A program made the position numbers and the translations under genes. 16,180 nt of DNA from contig DCBA01000087.1 in assembly GCA_002313255.1 (NCBI GenBank), positions 3,618-19,797 on the forward strand. The letters run 5' to 3'. Below, one piece after another: positions 1 to 7,900 of the stretch. Position 1 is the stretch's first letter. Each line of letters opens with the position of its first letter. The DNA is from Gammaproteobacteria bacterium UBA1119. GTDB lineage: Bacteria; Pseudomonadota; Gammaproteobacteria; Pseudomonadales; Azotimanducaceae. The notes under the pieces were generated by a model, which ran no database searches, had not been told where the DNA came from, and was given only the letters and a program-made list of their open reading frames with translations.

Positions 1-61
1 TTGTTTTATAAAGTAAAGTAGTACCTATTCGTATCTCCTGGGACGTTACCGTACTCTAATT

Positions 62-137
<76 letters not shown>

Positions 138-152
138 AGAGAAGGCTCGCGG

Positions 153-182
153 ATCTTACGTGCGTGCCGAATAAAGTGTCAA
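153..182 (-). promoter_or_regulatory. sigma70 promoter of tRNA-Ala, stringent type
   Basis: On the minus strand a perfect -35 box TTGACA (182-177) is followed by an 18-bp spacer and a -10 box TAAGAT (158-153). The predicted start near 146 lies about 9 nt before the mature tRNA 5' end. The bases just after the -10 box are GC-rich (CCGCGAGCC). Such a discriminator is a hallmark of stable-RNA promoters inhibited by ppGpp and DksA. The boxes are seen directly; the regulation is inferred. Confidence 0.7.
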
Positions 183-197
183 CGCGATCGTCGACCC

Positions 198-716
198 TCA
201 CCTCACACCGGCAATATCCTTGATGTAATCAGCTTGTTCTCGTGTGATGGGTTCGAACTTTCCGAGAACGCACTTGGGTCCTACACGACGCATGCCCATG
301 TTCATATCAATAAAGAAAATACGGTCGTGTTCACAAACCTGCCGTGAACGCTGCTCAACGCCAATTCGATATTGACTGTATAGCTTCCCCGCACATTGAT
401 CTCCATGTTTCCAGTGGTTCAACCACGCTTTTTTTCGACCACCATAGAAAATGACCCGGCGTTCATCGATCATCTCGATCTTGTCGTAGCGATTCGACCA
501 AATGCAGCGCCTAGGTTTGCCGTAATCTTCATCGTCCAAAGCTGTGTTGAGTATTTCCTGAACCTCGATGTCAATGCGTTCTCGTCGTTCAGATGCGGTT
601 TCCTTAGCCGAGGTTACGAGGGTAGTTCTCGACTCATTTTCTTCGGTGGTTGCGAACGTTCCGAGCGTAGTAACAAGCACCCAGGCTACCCATGTGTAGT
701 GGCAACGCAACGTCAT
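198..716 (-). CDS. Small exported four-cysteine protein, DUF6491-like
   Basis: This 172-aa protein begins with a plausible signal peptide: a short basic start, then a hydrophobic stretch at about residues 8-22 (WVAWVLVTTLGTFA). The likely cleavage is near residue 23, so the protein should act in the periplasm. A charged helical region (24-65) leads to a C-terminal domain with four cysteines, C71, C108, C128 and C149, which could form two disulfides. The pattern of an N-terminal Cys-Ile, a central aromatic patch and spaced cysteines resembles the uncharacterised DUF6491 family; this is pattern memory, not a search result. The ATG overlaps the gltX stop codon by 4 bp (ATGA), so its translation is probably coupled to gltX. 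Why an exported protein should be coupled to an aminoacyl-tRNA synthetase is not evident. The reading frame is sound; the function is unknown. Confidence 0.72.
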   Translation of the reverse strand: MTLRCHYTWVAWVLVTTLGTFATTEENESRTTLVTSAKETASERRERIDIEVQEILNTALDDEDYGKPRRCIWSNRYDKIEMIDERRVIFYGGRKKAWLNHWKHGDQCAGKLYSQYRIGVEQRSRQVCEHDRIFFIDMNMGMRRVGPKCVLGKFEPITREQADYIKDIAGVR

Positions 717-2194
717 CCATCCAGTTCCTGAAAAGCGCGTTCTAATCGTCGCGTTTCTTTTTTTGAAAGCCCACCCAACGCATCGATTGCTGTTCGAATA
801 CGCGTCCGGGTTAGATCCGATCCGAGAAACGCCATGGAATCGAACAGAGGCAGCGAAACCTCACGTCCCGAAACGGCGACAAACAGCGGAAACAAAAAAT
901 CTCGAAATTTCACGTCCATGGCTTCCGCTAAAGACTTTAACTCCTCAAACAAGTCGTCCCGTTGCCAACTCCGCATCCGCTCAAGAGTCCTGAGGGCATG
1001 ATCAAGGATCCTTAAACAGTCCCCCTCACCCAAATCCTTGTGCGCAAAACTCGCTTGAGTAATCTCCGCTCGTTCACCGAGAAGGTAGTCCACTTGTGGT
1101 AATAGATCGATGAACCGTTCCGTGCGTTCCTGAATCAGCGGCACAAGCTCCGCGAGCCGCTCGCGATTGACCGCCCAGTCTGCGACCCGATCCATGAACG
1201 CCGACGAGGACATGCCTCTTATGTATTGACCGTTCAACCAATTCAATTTTTCCGTATCAAATACGGGCGCGCCGGTGGACATTCGATCGACGTCAAGGGC
1301 CTCGACCATTTCATCAAACCCAAAGATCTCTCGTTCGTCAGGCATCGACCAACCCATCAGGGCAAGGTAGTTCAGCAGCGCCTCAGGAAGGTAACCGCAT
1401 CGCTGATAGTAATTAATGCTCGTCGGATTGCGACGTTTTGACATCTTCGTTTGATCCGAATTCCTCAATAGCGGCAGGTGGTAGTGACTCGGCATGTCCC
1501 AACCAAAGTATTGGTATAGGAGAACGTGTTTAGGCACCGAGCTAATCCACTCTTCGCCGCGTAACACGTGCGTGATGTCCATCTGATGGTCATCCACGAC
1601 GACAGCAAGGTGGTACGTCGGAAAACCATCCGATTTAACGAGTACCTGCATGTCCACTTGCTGCCAAGGAATCGTGATAGCTCCGCGCAATCCATCTTCG
1701 AAGGTACACTCGCCGTTATCCGGTACCCGTAGCCGAATGACATGCGCTTCGCCACTTTCGACGCGACGTACCTTGTCTGACTCATCCATACCTATGCAGT
1801 GGCCGTCATAACGAGGGGTCTCTCCAGCCGATTGCTGTGCACGGCGAAGTTCAGCTAATCGCTCCGTACTACAAAAACAATGGAACGCGTGTCCACGTTC
1901 GATTAACTCGGCTGCGTGCTTGGTGTAGTGATCCAACCGGTCGCTTTGGCGATAAGGTCCATACGGACCGCCAATATCTGGACCCTCGTCCCACTCAAGA
2001 CCCATCCAACGGAGTGCATCGAAAATCACCTGCTCCGATTCAGTCGTACTTCGCGCTTGATCCGTATCCTCGATACGTAAAACAAACTGTCCGCCATGTT
2101 TTTTCGCGAAGGCGCAATTGAATAGCGCCATATAGGCTGTGCCAAGGTGCGGATCACCTGTTGGAGATGGAGCAACGCGCGTACGAACGGTCAT
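713..2194 (-). CDS. gltX: Glutamyl-tRNA synthetase
   Basis: This 493-aa class I aminoacyl-tRNA synthetase attaches glutamate to tRNA-Glu in the cytoplasm. The HIGH-type signature sits at residues 9-19 (PSPTGDPHLGT), and the KMSKR loop is at 250-254. A zinc-binding pattern of the bacterial GluRS insert is seen as C106-F-C108 with Y129 and C133 (YDGHC). The length is close to the usual 470-500 residues and the frame is intact. The ATG start precedes the conserved RTRVAPSPTG opening with no spare residues. A perfect TATAAT lies 25 bp upstream. It is followed by the exported four-cysteine protein with a 4-bp overlap, and then by tRNA-Ala. The gene lies downstream of lpxC on the same strand with a 90-bp gap, so read-through from lpxC is possible. 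Confidence 0.98.
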   Translation of the reverse strand: MTVRTRVAPSPTGDPHLGTAYMALFNCAFAKKHGGQFVLRIEDTDQARSTTESEQVIFDALRWMGLEWDEGPDIGGPYGPYRQSDRLDHYTKHAAELIERGHAFHCFCSTERLAELRRAQQSAGETPRYDGHCIGMDESDKVRRVESGEAHVIRLRVPDNGECTFEDGLRGAITIPWQQVDMQVLVKSDGFPTYHLAVVVDDHQMDITHVLRGEEWISSVPKHVLLYQYFGWDMPSHYHLPLLRNSDQTKMSKRRNPTSINYYQRCGYLPEALLNYLALMGWSMPDEREIFGFDEMVEALDVDRMSTGAPVFDTEKLNWLNGQYIRGMSSSAFMDRVADWAVNRERLAELVPLIQERTERFIDLLPQVDYLLGERAEITQASFAHKDLGEGDCLRILDHALRTLERMRSWQRDDLFEELKSLAEAMDVKFRDFLFPLFVAVSGREVSLPLFDSMAFLGSDLTRTRIRTAIDALGGLSKKETRRLERAFQELDG

Positions 2195-2218
2195 GGAGCA
2201 CTCACTCTAGGTACAGGG

Positions 2219-2224
2219 ATTATA
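2219..2224 (-). promoter_or_regulatory. Probable -10 box for gltX
   Basis: A perfect TATAAT lies on the minus strand in the lpxC-gltX gap, about 25 bp before the gltX ATG. No good -35 box is found at 16-18 bp spacing (CCAAAT is the 17-bp candidate), and the bases before it are not a TGn extended -10. The spacer contains a small palindrome, CGCTAAAGCG (2230-2239), that might hold a regulator. Assignment to gltX rests on position alone. Confidence 0.45.
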
Positions 2225-2284
2225 CAACCGCTAAAGCGATCATTTGGGACGTACGAACTCGGAATCGAGCTCCGAAAATCGGGC

Positions 2285-3202
2285 TTAGGACATTTCCACG
2301 GTGCGCAGGCCGGATCGGCTGTGAACGGCAGAAACGTGACGGTTATCTGCACTAACTAATTCCCACGAATCAGGTCGCAGTAGTACCGAACGTGCAAGTT
2401 CATTGTTTAGCGCATGACCCGACATATAGCCGTCAAATGCCGCGAGCAGAGGCAAGCCCAAAAGATACAGGTCGCCAACCGCATCCAGCAACTTGTGTTT
2501 CGCAAACTCATCGACATATCGAAGGCCTTCTTCGTTCAAGACGCAGTCATCACTGACGCCAACGGAGTTCTCTAAGCTCGATCCCAAGCAACGATCAATC
2601 GCGTGGGCTCTGGGTAAATCGTCGATGAGGCCAAACGAGCGTGCTCGGCTCAAATCGTCACAGTACGAGTCGCGAGTAAAATCGAGTTCAACCCGTTTCG
2701 GGTAACGGTTGTACACCGGATGATCCGCAACGAACGTATAAGTGCCCTTGAATCCGTCGTACGGAGAGAGCGTTGCCACCGCATCACCTTGTGCGACGGT
2801 GAGCTCTTGGGTTATTCGGATAAACTTTCGTGGAACCGATTGGTCGCGTGCACCAACACTCTCGATCAGTTTGACAAATGGGCCGGCGCTGCCGTCCATG
2901 ATCGGAACCTCATTACCCGACAACTCGATGACCGCGTTATCAATCGCAAGGCCCCAGAGCGCGGACATCAAGTGTTCTACGGTCGAGATATTGCTTCCTT
3001 CCTCACTGATGCTTGTCGATAGCAGCGTACTAGAGACATTTTGAGCTAACGCGGCGACGGCGACGTCGGGGCAATCGGTTCGAACGAACCGAATGCCCGT
3101 GTTCGCCTCGGCAGGACGTAGCGTCATACGCACTTTATTGCCAGAGTGCACGCCGATTCCAATGGCGTGCACCGACTTCCTGAGTGTTCTCTGACGCAGC
3201 AT
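2285..3202 (-). CDS. lpxC: UDP-3-O-acyl-N-acetylglucosamine deacetylase
   Basis: LpxC is the zinc amidase that removes the acetyl group from UDP-3-O-acyl-GlcNAc, the committed step of lipid A synthesis, in the cytoplasm. With the ATG at 3202 the protein has 305 residues, the length of the E. coli enzyme. Catalytic and zinc residues fall at the E. coli positions minus two: E76 and H77 in TVEHLMSA, H236 and D240 in FAKHKLLDAVGDL, and general acid H263 in SGHALNN. MDGSAGPF (102-109) is also conserved. A longer frame from a TTG at 3214 adds four residues (MGNP); I prefer the ATG because the family starts at IKQRTLK-like sequence. No Shine-Dalgarno is visible, and the start lies in a palindrome (3201-3215). 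In E. coli and many relatives lpxC follows ftsZ; here it stands next to gltX and divergent from dusA. Confidence 0.97.
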   Translation of the reverse strand: MLRQRTLRKSVHAIGIGVHSGNKVRMTLRPAEANTGIRFVRTDCPDVAVAALAQNVSSTLLSTSISEEGSNISTVEHLMSALWGLAIDNAVIELSGNEVPIMDGSAGPFVKLIESVGARDQSVPRKFIRITQELTVAQGDAVATLSPYDGFKGTYTFVADHPVYNRYPKRVELDFTRDSYCDDLSRARSFGLIDDLPRAHAIDRCLGSSLENSVGVSDDCVLNEEGLRYVDEFAKHKLLDAVGDLYLLGLPLLAAFDGYMSGHALNNELARSVLLRPDSWELVSADNRHVSAVHSRSGLRTVEMS

Positions 3203-3234
3203 TGGGTTACCCAATCAACTAGTCGCAACCCAAT
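3201..3234 (-). repeat. Palindrome and extra half-site around the lpxC start codon
   Basis: Positions 3201-3215 form a perfect 7-bp inverted repeat with a single central base (ATTGGGT-T-ACCCAAT on the plus strand). A further copy of one arm, ACCCAAT, lies at 3228-3234. In the lpxC transcript the upstream arm AUUGGGUU (3234-3227) can pair over 8 bp with AACCCAAU (3208-3201), whose last two bases are the AU of the start codon. A shorter local hairpin (AUUGG/CCAAU, 5-nt loop) would also cover those bases. It could act as an RNA translational switch or as a DNA operator. The repeats are seen; the role is inferred. Confidence 0.5.
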
Positions 3235-3255
3235 ATACAACGAAAATCAAATAAA

Positions 3256-3288
3256 ATGGAAGAAAAATGGAGAAAGGATGGAATATTT
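3256..3288. repeat. Three ATGGA repeats at exact 11-bp spacing
   Basis: ATGGA starts at 3256, 3267 and 3278, each unit being ATGGA followed by a purine- or A-rich hexamer (the third unit ends AT-rich). The 11-bp spacing puts all three on one face of the helix. The array lies in the divergent lpxC-dusA region, just downstream of and slightly overlapping the predicted lpxC -10 box. On the lpxC side it forms a pyrimidine-rich leader with TCCAT repeated. It could be a cooperative protein-binding site or bent DNA; no known regulator site is recognised. Confidence 0.45.
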
Positions 3289-3420
3289 TCGTTAGGCCCC
3301 CTGAGTCAAGTTAAGCGACCGCCGTTATCTTTCCTCGATCGAAATTCGGATGTAACCAAAGCACATTTCGATCAAAATACCATGCCCGAGAATCGCAAAA
3401 GAAACGAACAGAACGCGTGA
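3256..3420 (+). CDS. Possible small leader ORF upstream of dusA
   Basis: An open frame of 54 codons runs from ATG 3256 (MEEKWRKDGIF...) to TGA 3418-3420. That stop overlaps the GTG start of dusA in the sequence GTGA, the arrangement used for translational coupling. An in-frame ATG at 3382 would give a 12-residue peptide, MPENRKRNEQNA. No Shine-Dalgarno stands before either ATG, and the frame crosses the predicted lpxC promoter on the other strand. The peptide is polar and lacks any recognisable domain. The coincidence with a dusA start that has no visible ribosome site of its own is the only support, so chance is quite possible. Confidence 0.2.
   Translation: MEEKWRKDGIFSLGPLSQVKRPPLSFLDRNSDVTKAHFDQNTMPENRKRNEQNA
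3282..3309 (-). promoter_or_regulatory. Candidate lpxC promoter
   Basis: On the minus strand TTGACT (3309-3304, five of six consensus bases) is followed by 16 bp and AATATT (3287-3282, four of six). The transcript would start near 3275, leaving a leader of about 70 nt before the lpxC ATG at 3202. That leader would contain the TCCAT repeats and the start-codon hairpin. No better pair was found in this gap; the -10 match is mediocre. Confidence 0.4.
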
Positions 3421-4415
3421 AAGACATCAGAAACCGGCTGGATTTTAGCGACAAACTTTTGTGTGTCGCGCCCATGATGGCGTGGACTGATCGGCACTGT
3501 CGAACATTTCATCGACTCATCGCGCCGCACGCATGGCTCTATACCGAGATGATCATTGCCGACGCGATATGTTTCGGTCGAACGTCTCGATTGCTCGAGC
3601 ACGGCGATCACGAACAACCGTTGGTACTGCAGCTCGGTGGGAACGATCCGCTCATATTGTCCCAAGCCGCCCTCGCAGCTGAAACGAATGGATTTGATGC
3701 GATCAATCTAAACGTTGGTTGCCCATCCGACCGAGTTCGCCAAGGTGCTTTTGGTGCCTGCTTGATGCTGCAACCCAAACTGGTCGCCGAGTGCATCAAA
3801 CACATGTCCAACGCGGTCTCGATTCCCGTTACCGTGAAATGCCGTCTCGGCGTCGACAATCACGCGAGCTACGGAAAATTGGCTGACTTCGTCGGCCACG
3901 TGAGTGAGGCCGGCGCCCAACTATTTGTCGTGCATGCTCGCAAAGCGATTTTGACGGGTTTAAGCCCGGCACAAAACCGAGAGATTCCTCCGCTTGACTA
4001 TAGTCAAGTCAGACACCTAAAGGTCGACTTTCCCTCCCTTTCGATTGTTCTGAATGGTGGTCTGAACGACACAGCAACGGTGAAGGAGGTCCTTAGTTGG
4101 GCGGACGGAGTGATGATAGGCCGTGCCGCTTATCGAAATCCGGCTTTCCTTCGTGAACTCGACGCCGGGCTCTATCCCGGGAAACAACGCGATAATTTCC
4201 AGTCCCTTCTCAACCAATACACAACATACATGGAACGCGAATTACACCAAGGTACCCGACTCCATGAGATGACCCGGCATCTGTTCGGTCTCTTCAGTGG
4301 ATTGCCAGGCGCACGCCAATATCGGCGTTATTTATCGGAGCACGCGCGCCTCAGGGACGCAGGCGTAGAAACGTTCGTTCACGCTTGCTCTGAAGTCGAA
4401 CGGAGGGCGGCGTAA
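3417..4415 (+). CDS. dusA: tRNA-dihydrouridine(20/20a) synthase
   Basis: This 332-aa FMN enzyme reduces uridines 20 and 20a in the tRNA D-loop using NADPH. The TIM-barrel opens with VAPMMAWTDRHCR (17-29), the DusA-type form of the family motif. Catalytic Cys102 lies in NLNVGCPSDRV. FMN contacts are expected from K141, H173 in VVHARKA, NGG (213-215) and GRAAY (235-239). The C-terminal recognition domain ends with FGLFSGLPGARQYRRYLS, characteristic of DusA rather than DusB or DusC. The start is GTG at 3417; no ATG in frame precedes it, and the usual DusA N-terminus begins at this distance from VAPM. A short upstream frame overlaps the GTG by 4 bp. The stop shares one base with the next gene's ATG (TAATG). 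Confidence 0.96.
   Translation: MKDIRNRLDFSDKLLCVAPMMAWTDRHCRTFHRLIAPHAWLYTEMIIADAICFGRTSRLLEHGDHEQPLVLQLGGNDPLILSQAALAAETNGFDAINLNVGCPSDRVRQGAFGACLMLQPKLVAECIKHMSNAVSIPVTVKCRLGVDNHASYGKLADFVGHVSEAGAQLFVVHARKAILTGLSPAQNREIPPLDYSQVRHLKVDFPSLSIVLNGGLNDTATVKEVLSWADGVMIGRAAYRNPAFLRELDAGLYPGKQRDNFQSLLNQYTTYMERELHQGTRLHEMTRHLFGLFSGLPGARQYRRYLSEHARLRDAGVETFVHACSEVERRAA
4401..4407 (+). promoter_or_regulatory. Ribosome binding site of the TerB-like gene
   Basis: CGGAGGG, a strong Shine-Dalgarno sequence, lies inside the last codons of dusA with 7 nt between it and the ATG at 4415. It fixes that start and indicates efficient re-initiation after dusA. Confidence 0.7.
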
Positions 4416-4861
4416 TGTTCGAACGCCTCAAAGGTGTGTTTGCACAGGAACCCATATCCGCCGTCGAAACGGAAAACACCACTGTCCCACTCGCCGCCGC
4501 AATGCTACTTCTTGAAGTCGCCTGGGCCGATCACGAACTCGAAGACAGGGAACTGGAACAGGTCAAAGTCGCGCTCGATTCGATGTACGAAATCGATCAA
4601 GATCAAGTCGCCGAGATCATCGACCGAGCCCGCGCCGATCACCAAGATAGTACCGGCGTTTTTCCCTTCACCAGGTTACTGAATGAACGGCTCGACCGTT
4701 CTGAACGTATCGCACTGCTAGTCCATTTGTGGAGAGTCGCTAATTTCGAGGGCGACAAAGAACATTATGAAGAACACGTCATCCGTAAAATCACGGACTT
4801 GCTCTATCTAAACCATTCCGACTTCATTGCTGCCAAGCGAGAAGTTCAAAACAAAAACTGA
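4415..4861 (+). CDS. TerB-like helical protein
   Basis: This 148-aa, acidic, wholly helical, soluble protein has no signal peptide. Its core from about residue 24 resembles the TerB/DjlA-N fold: an AAAMLLLEVAWADHELEDRELEQV opening (here split across residues 28-51), then a second half around LDRSERIALLVHLWRVANFEGD (90-111) with a matching acidic turn. The two acidic loops, WADHELED and ANFEGDKE, are where TerB relatives place metal-binding acidic residues. Families of this size are usually labelled tellurite-resistance TerB-like, but no other ter gene is nearby, so tellurite resistance should not be inferred. It is translationally linked to dusA by a 1-bp stop/start overlap and a strong Shine-Dalgarno, and converges on hrpA with a 39-bp gap. 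Fold assignment is fairly sure; function is unknown. Confidence 0.82.
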   Translation: MFERLKGVFAQEPISAVETENTTVPLAAAMLLLEVAWADHELEDRELEQVKVALDSMYEIDQDQVAEIIDRARADHQDSTGVFPFTRLLNERLDRSERIALLVHLWRVANFEGDKEHYEEHVIRKITDLLYLNHSDFIAAKREVQNKN

Positions 4862-4876
4862 GATTCGCGATTTATC

Positions 4877-4898
4877 CAACTCCCTGGAGTGGAAGTTG
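4877..4898. terminator. Weak hairpin between convergent TerB-like gene and hrpA
   Basis: In the 39-bp convergent gap, CAACTCC (4877-4883) can pair with GGAAGTTG (4891-4898) with one bulged A and a 7-nt loop. No real U-tract follows on either strand (CTTTAA on plus, ATAAAT on minus). It is the only candidate for a shared terminator here. Confidence 0.22.
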
Positions 4899-4900
4899 CT

Positions 4901-7900
4901 TTAACGCAATCCAGCTTCCATCTCCAACGGCTCAAACTCTCGTTCGAGGCGTTTCTCCGAAACTTTTTCCCGAGCACCAACAACTTGACTAAATAACACG
5001 ATCCTATATTCCTCCAACAGAAACCGGAGTCGGACAAGCACCTCTTCGTTCCCACACACGTCCTTTAATCGCGCGTATCGAACCTGCCACCCCGCTATGA
5101 TTTCCGTGTTGTTTTCGTCCTTCCCCACTTTCCCTTGAAGGTGATCGATGCGGTAACGCATGCCATCGAGGTAGCGGATGAGATCGGGAAGTCTGTCGTA
5201 AGGCGTTGTCGAAAGAAAGTCGTGGGGGACCAGCCCTAACAACTGTTCTTCCATATCGCGGTGTGCACGGGCAAAGGTCTTCGATGACAGATCGTCAACT
5301 TCCCGAGCTGTATCAAAGCGCCGGGACACAACGGCCCGAACCCGTACAATTAACTCGAAATAAGTTTCAACCAGTTGTCCTCTTCGGTCTTTAAGACGTT
5401 CTTCAAACGCCTCGCGCGATCGAGGAATATCGCTGCCTAGGAAGTAAGCGACCCAAGCGGTGTCTCGGAGAACCTCATCGACGAGTTGATCTCGCGTACC
5501 TAGAGTCGCGTACTGGAGGAGCAGCGTCGTTTCTTTATCAATCTCCTTACGGATGTATCGGACGGACTGGCGTTCCCCCAGCAGAGCCAGTCGGCAAAGA
5601 CCCTGTCGATTGGAACGCTGTTGCAGTTTCTGGTCAGAATCCAGACGAAAATCCACGCTCTCCTTCCGATCAACCAGTACTGGATACACTGACAACTGCT
5701 CCCCCGATTCGTCCAAAACCATTGACTCTGGGAGCCCAATATCTGGAAACGTCGTAAGGCCCTTCATCTCAAATTTTGCCCGCAAACCGTCGTCCATGCG
5801 TTGCTCGAGACGCGCGAGGAGCCGAGACTTTAGGGCTTCCACGTCTCTGTCTTGGTCGATCAGCCCGTGCTTGTTATCAAGCACTTGAACGTTCATGCAC
5901 AGAAATGGCGGCAACCGATCAATATTCCATTCGGACACCGGAATTACGATGTCGAAACGGTCTCGCAATATTTGCGCGAATGCCAAAAGCAAGCGCCCGC
6001 GACGGTACCGATCCACTCGTATCAAGGAAGGAACAACAGTCGCCACGCGATCCGGAACGGGTGCAAGTTGCTTCCGCGTACGTTTGGGTAATGCCTTGAC
6101 CAGTTCAACGCACTTCTCTTCGAAAAATCCGGGTACCAGCCAGTCAAGGGCGTCTTGTTGTATTTTGGCGAGCAGTCCCAACGGCACTTCGATCGAAACA
6201 CCATCATCATCGGTCCCCGGCGCAAAGCGATATCGGACGTTGACCGCAATGCCATCAATATCGATTTGCCCGGGGAACTCGTCGTCTGCCGGGAAAAAGT
6301 CGGCGATCCGCAACAAATCGTCTCGGGTCATCATTAGACGATCGCGTTGGACCGAATCAACATTCCGATACCACCCCTCGAAAGACCGGACGCTAATGGC
6401 TTCCAAAGGCAATCGCTCCTCGTAGAACGCGCGTTGCGCTTCATCACTCGCGAGCAGATCGGTTCGCCGGCCCTTTGCCTGTAGCTCCATAATTTCGCTC
6501 ACTAATTCCCGATTGTGATCAAGAAATAGCGCATCGATCTGTAGACTCGGTGCAACTAGTGCGTGACGGATAAATAGCTGTCGGCAGATCGCAGGATCGA
6601 TGTGACTGTACGAAACTCGCCGATTTTCGACTACCGGCACGCCATAGACGACGGCACGTTCACGGGCAATCACCTCTCCGCGTTTCTCATCCCATCCGGG
6701 CTCGCCATACGTTCGGCGGATCAGGTGCGGTGCCGCTTGTTCGATCCATCTGGCCTCCACCTGGGCATTACAGCGCGCATAGGTTTGTTGTGTCTCCGTT
6801 ATTTCCGCCGCCACCAGCCACTTCGGACGCTTCGAGGCCAGGACCGAACCCGGGAACACACGAAACGTCAAGTTACGCGGACCGGCATAGCTTCCTTTTT
6901 CGGTCTTCAAACCGATAAAACTAAGCGAACCGGCTAACAGGGCCCTGTGGACGCTCGCGTAGTCAGCCGCTTTCTTGTTTGAACGCAAGCCGAGGTCCCG
7001 ACACGCCAACAGCAACTGACGGTGTAAGGATCGCCATTCACCCATCCGATTAGGCGACAAGAAATTTTGTTCCAACGCTCGACGGTATCCGCTACGGGTC
7101 GCGTCCTCGCGCAGCGCGTTGGCCCACGTCCATAGATTCACAAAACCGAGAAAATCCGATGCTTCATCCATAAAACGTTCGTGCGCTTTGTCGGCTGCCG
7201 CTTGCCTATCCAAGGGACGCAAGCGTGGGTCTTGGACGGCTAGCGCGGCGACGATGATCAACACTTCCGTCAAACTCCCGCAGTGATTTGCCTCGATCAC
7301 CATGCGTGCCAGCCGAGGATCAACGGGCAACCGCGCCATCATGTTTCCTTTCTCGGTCAGCTTATCGTTGTCGAGCGCTTGTAATTCATGCAACAAACGC
7401 ACCGCATCATTGACCGCCCGAGGACCGGGCGGGTCCATGAACGGGAACGTCCCGACATCGCCCAGGCGAAATGCGCGCATCTGCAGGACCACGGCAGCTA
7501 GGTTTGTACGCCCGATTTCCGGGTCGGTGTATAGCGGGCGACCGTCATAATCAGATTCCTCATACAATCGATAACAGACACCGGGTGCAATCCGGCCGCA
7601 GCGACCCCGTCGTTGGTCCGCACTTGCCTGGGAAATTGGCTCGATAGGCAGTCGTTGAAGCTTGGAACGGAAGCTGTATCGGCTTACCCGGGCCTCACCC
7701 AAATCGATAACGTAGCCGATGTTGGGGACCGTAAGACTGGTTTCCGCGATATTCGTCGCTAAAACAACCCGTTGTCGTCTTCCCGGCTCGAATATTCGTT
7801 TCTGTTCGCGCGGTGGCAACCGAGCGTACAGCGGCAGCACTTCGTATTGGTCACGAAATTGTCGGTTAATCCATCTCGACCAATCGAAAATGTCTCGTTC

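Noticed and set aside
1..61. tRNA-Ala terminator or second tRNA gene
   Set aside because: No stem with U-tract and no cloverleaf could be seen in these 61 bp; the region shows nothing assignable.
396..731. 111-codon plus-strand open frame opposite the exported four-cysteine protein
   Set aside because: The minus-strand frame has a signal peptide, spaced cysteines and a gltX overlap; the plus-strand product has no such features.
2258..2280. lpxC terminator at a small inverted repeat (TCGGA/TCCGA)
   Set aside because: The stem is only 5 bp and no U-tract follows in the lpxC direction.
4415..4861. Tellurite-resistance locus
   Set aside because: Only a TerB-like fold is present. No terC, terD, terZ or related genes occur in the window, so the resistance label is not justified.
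5895..6425. 176-codon plus-strand open frame opposite hrpA
   Set aside because: It has Ser/Arg-rich low-information composition and lies within a conserved helicase gene; an antisense shadow.
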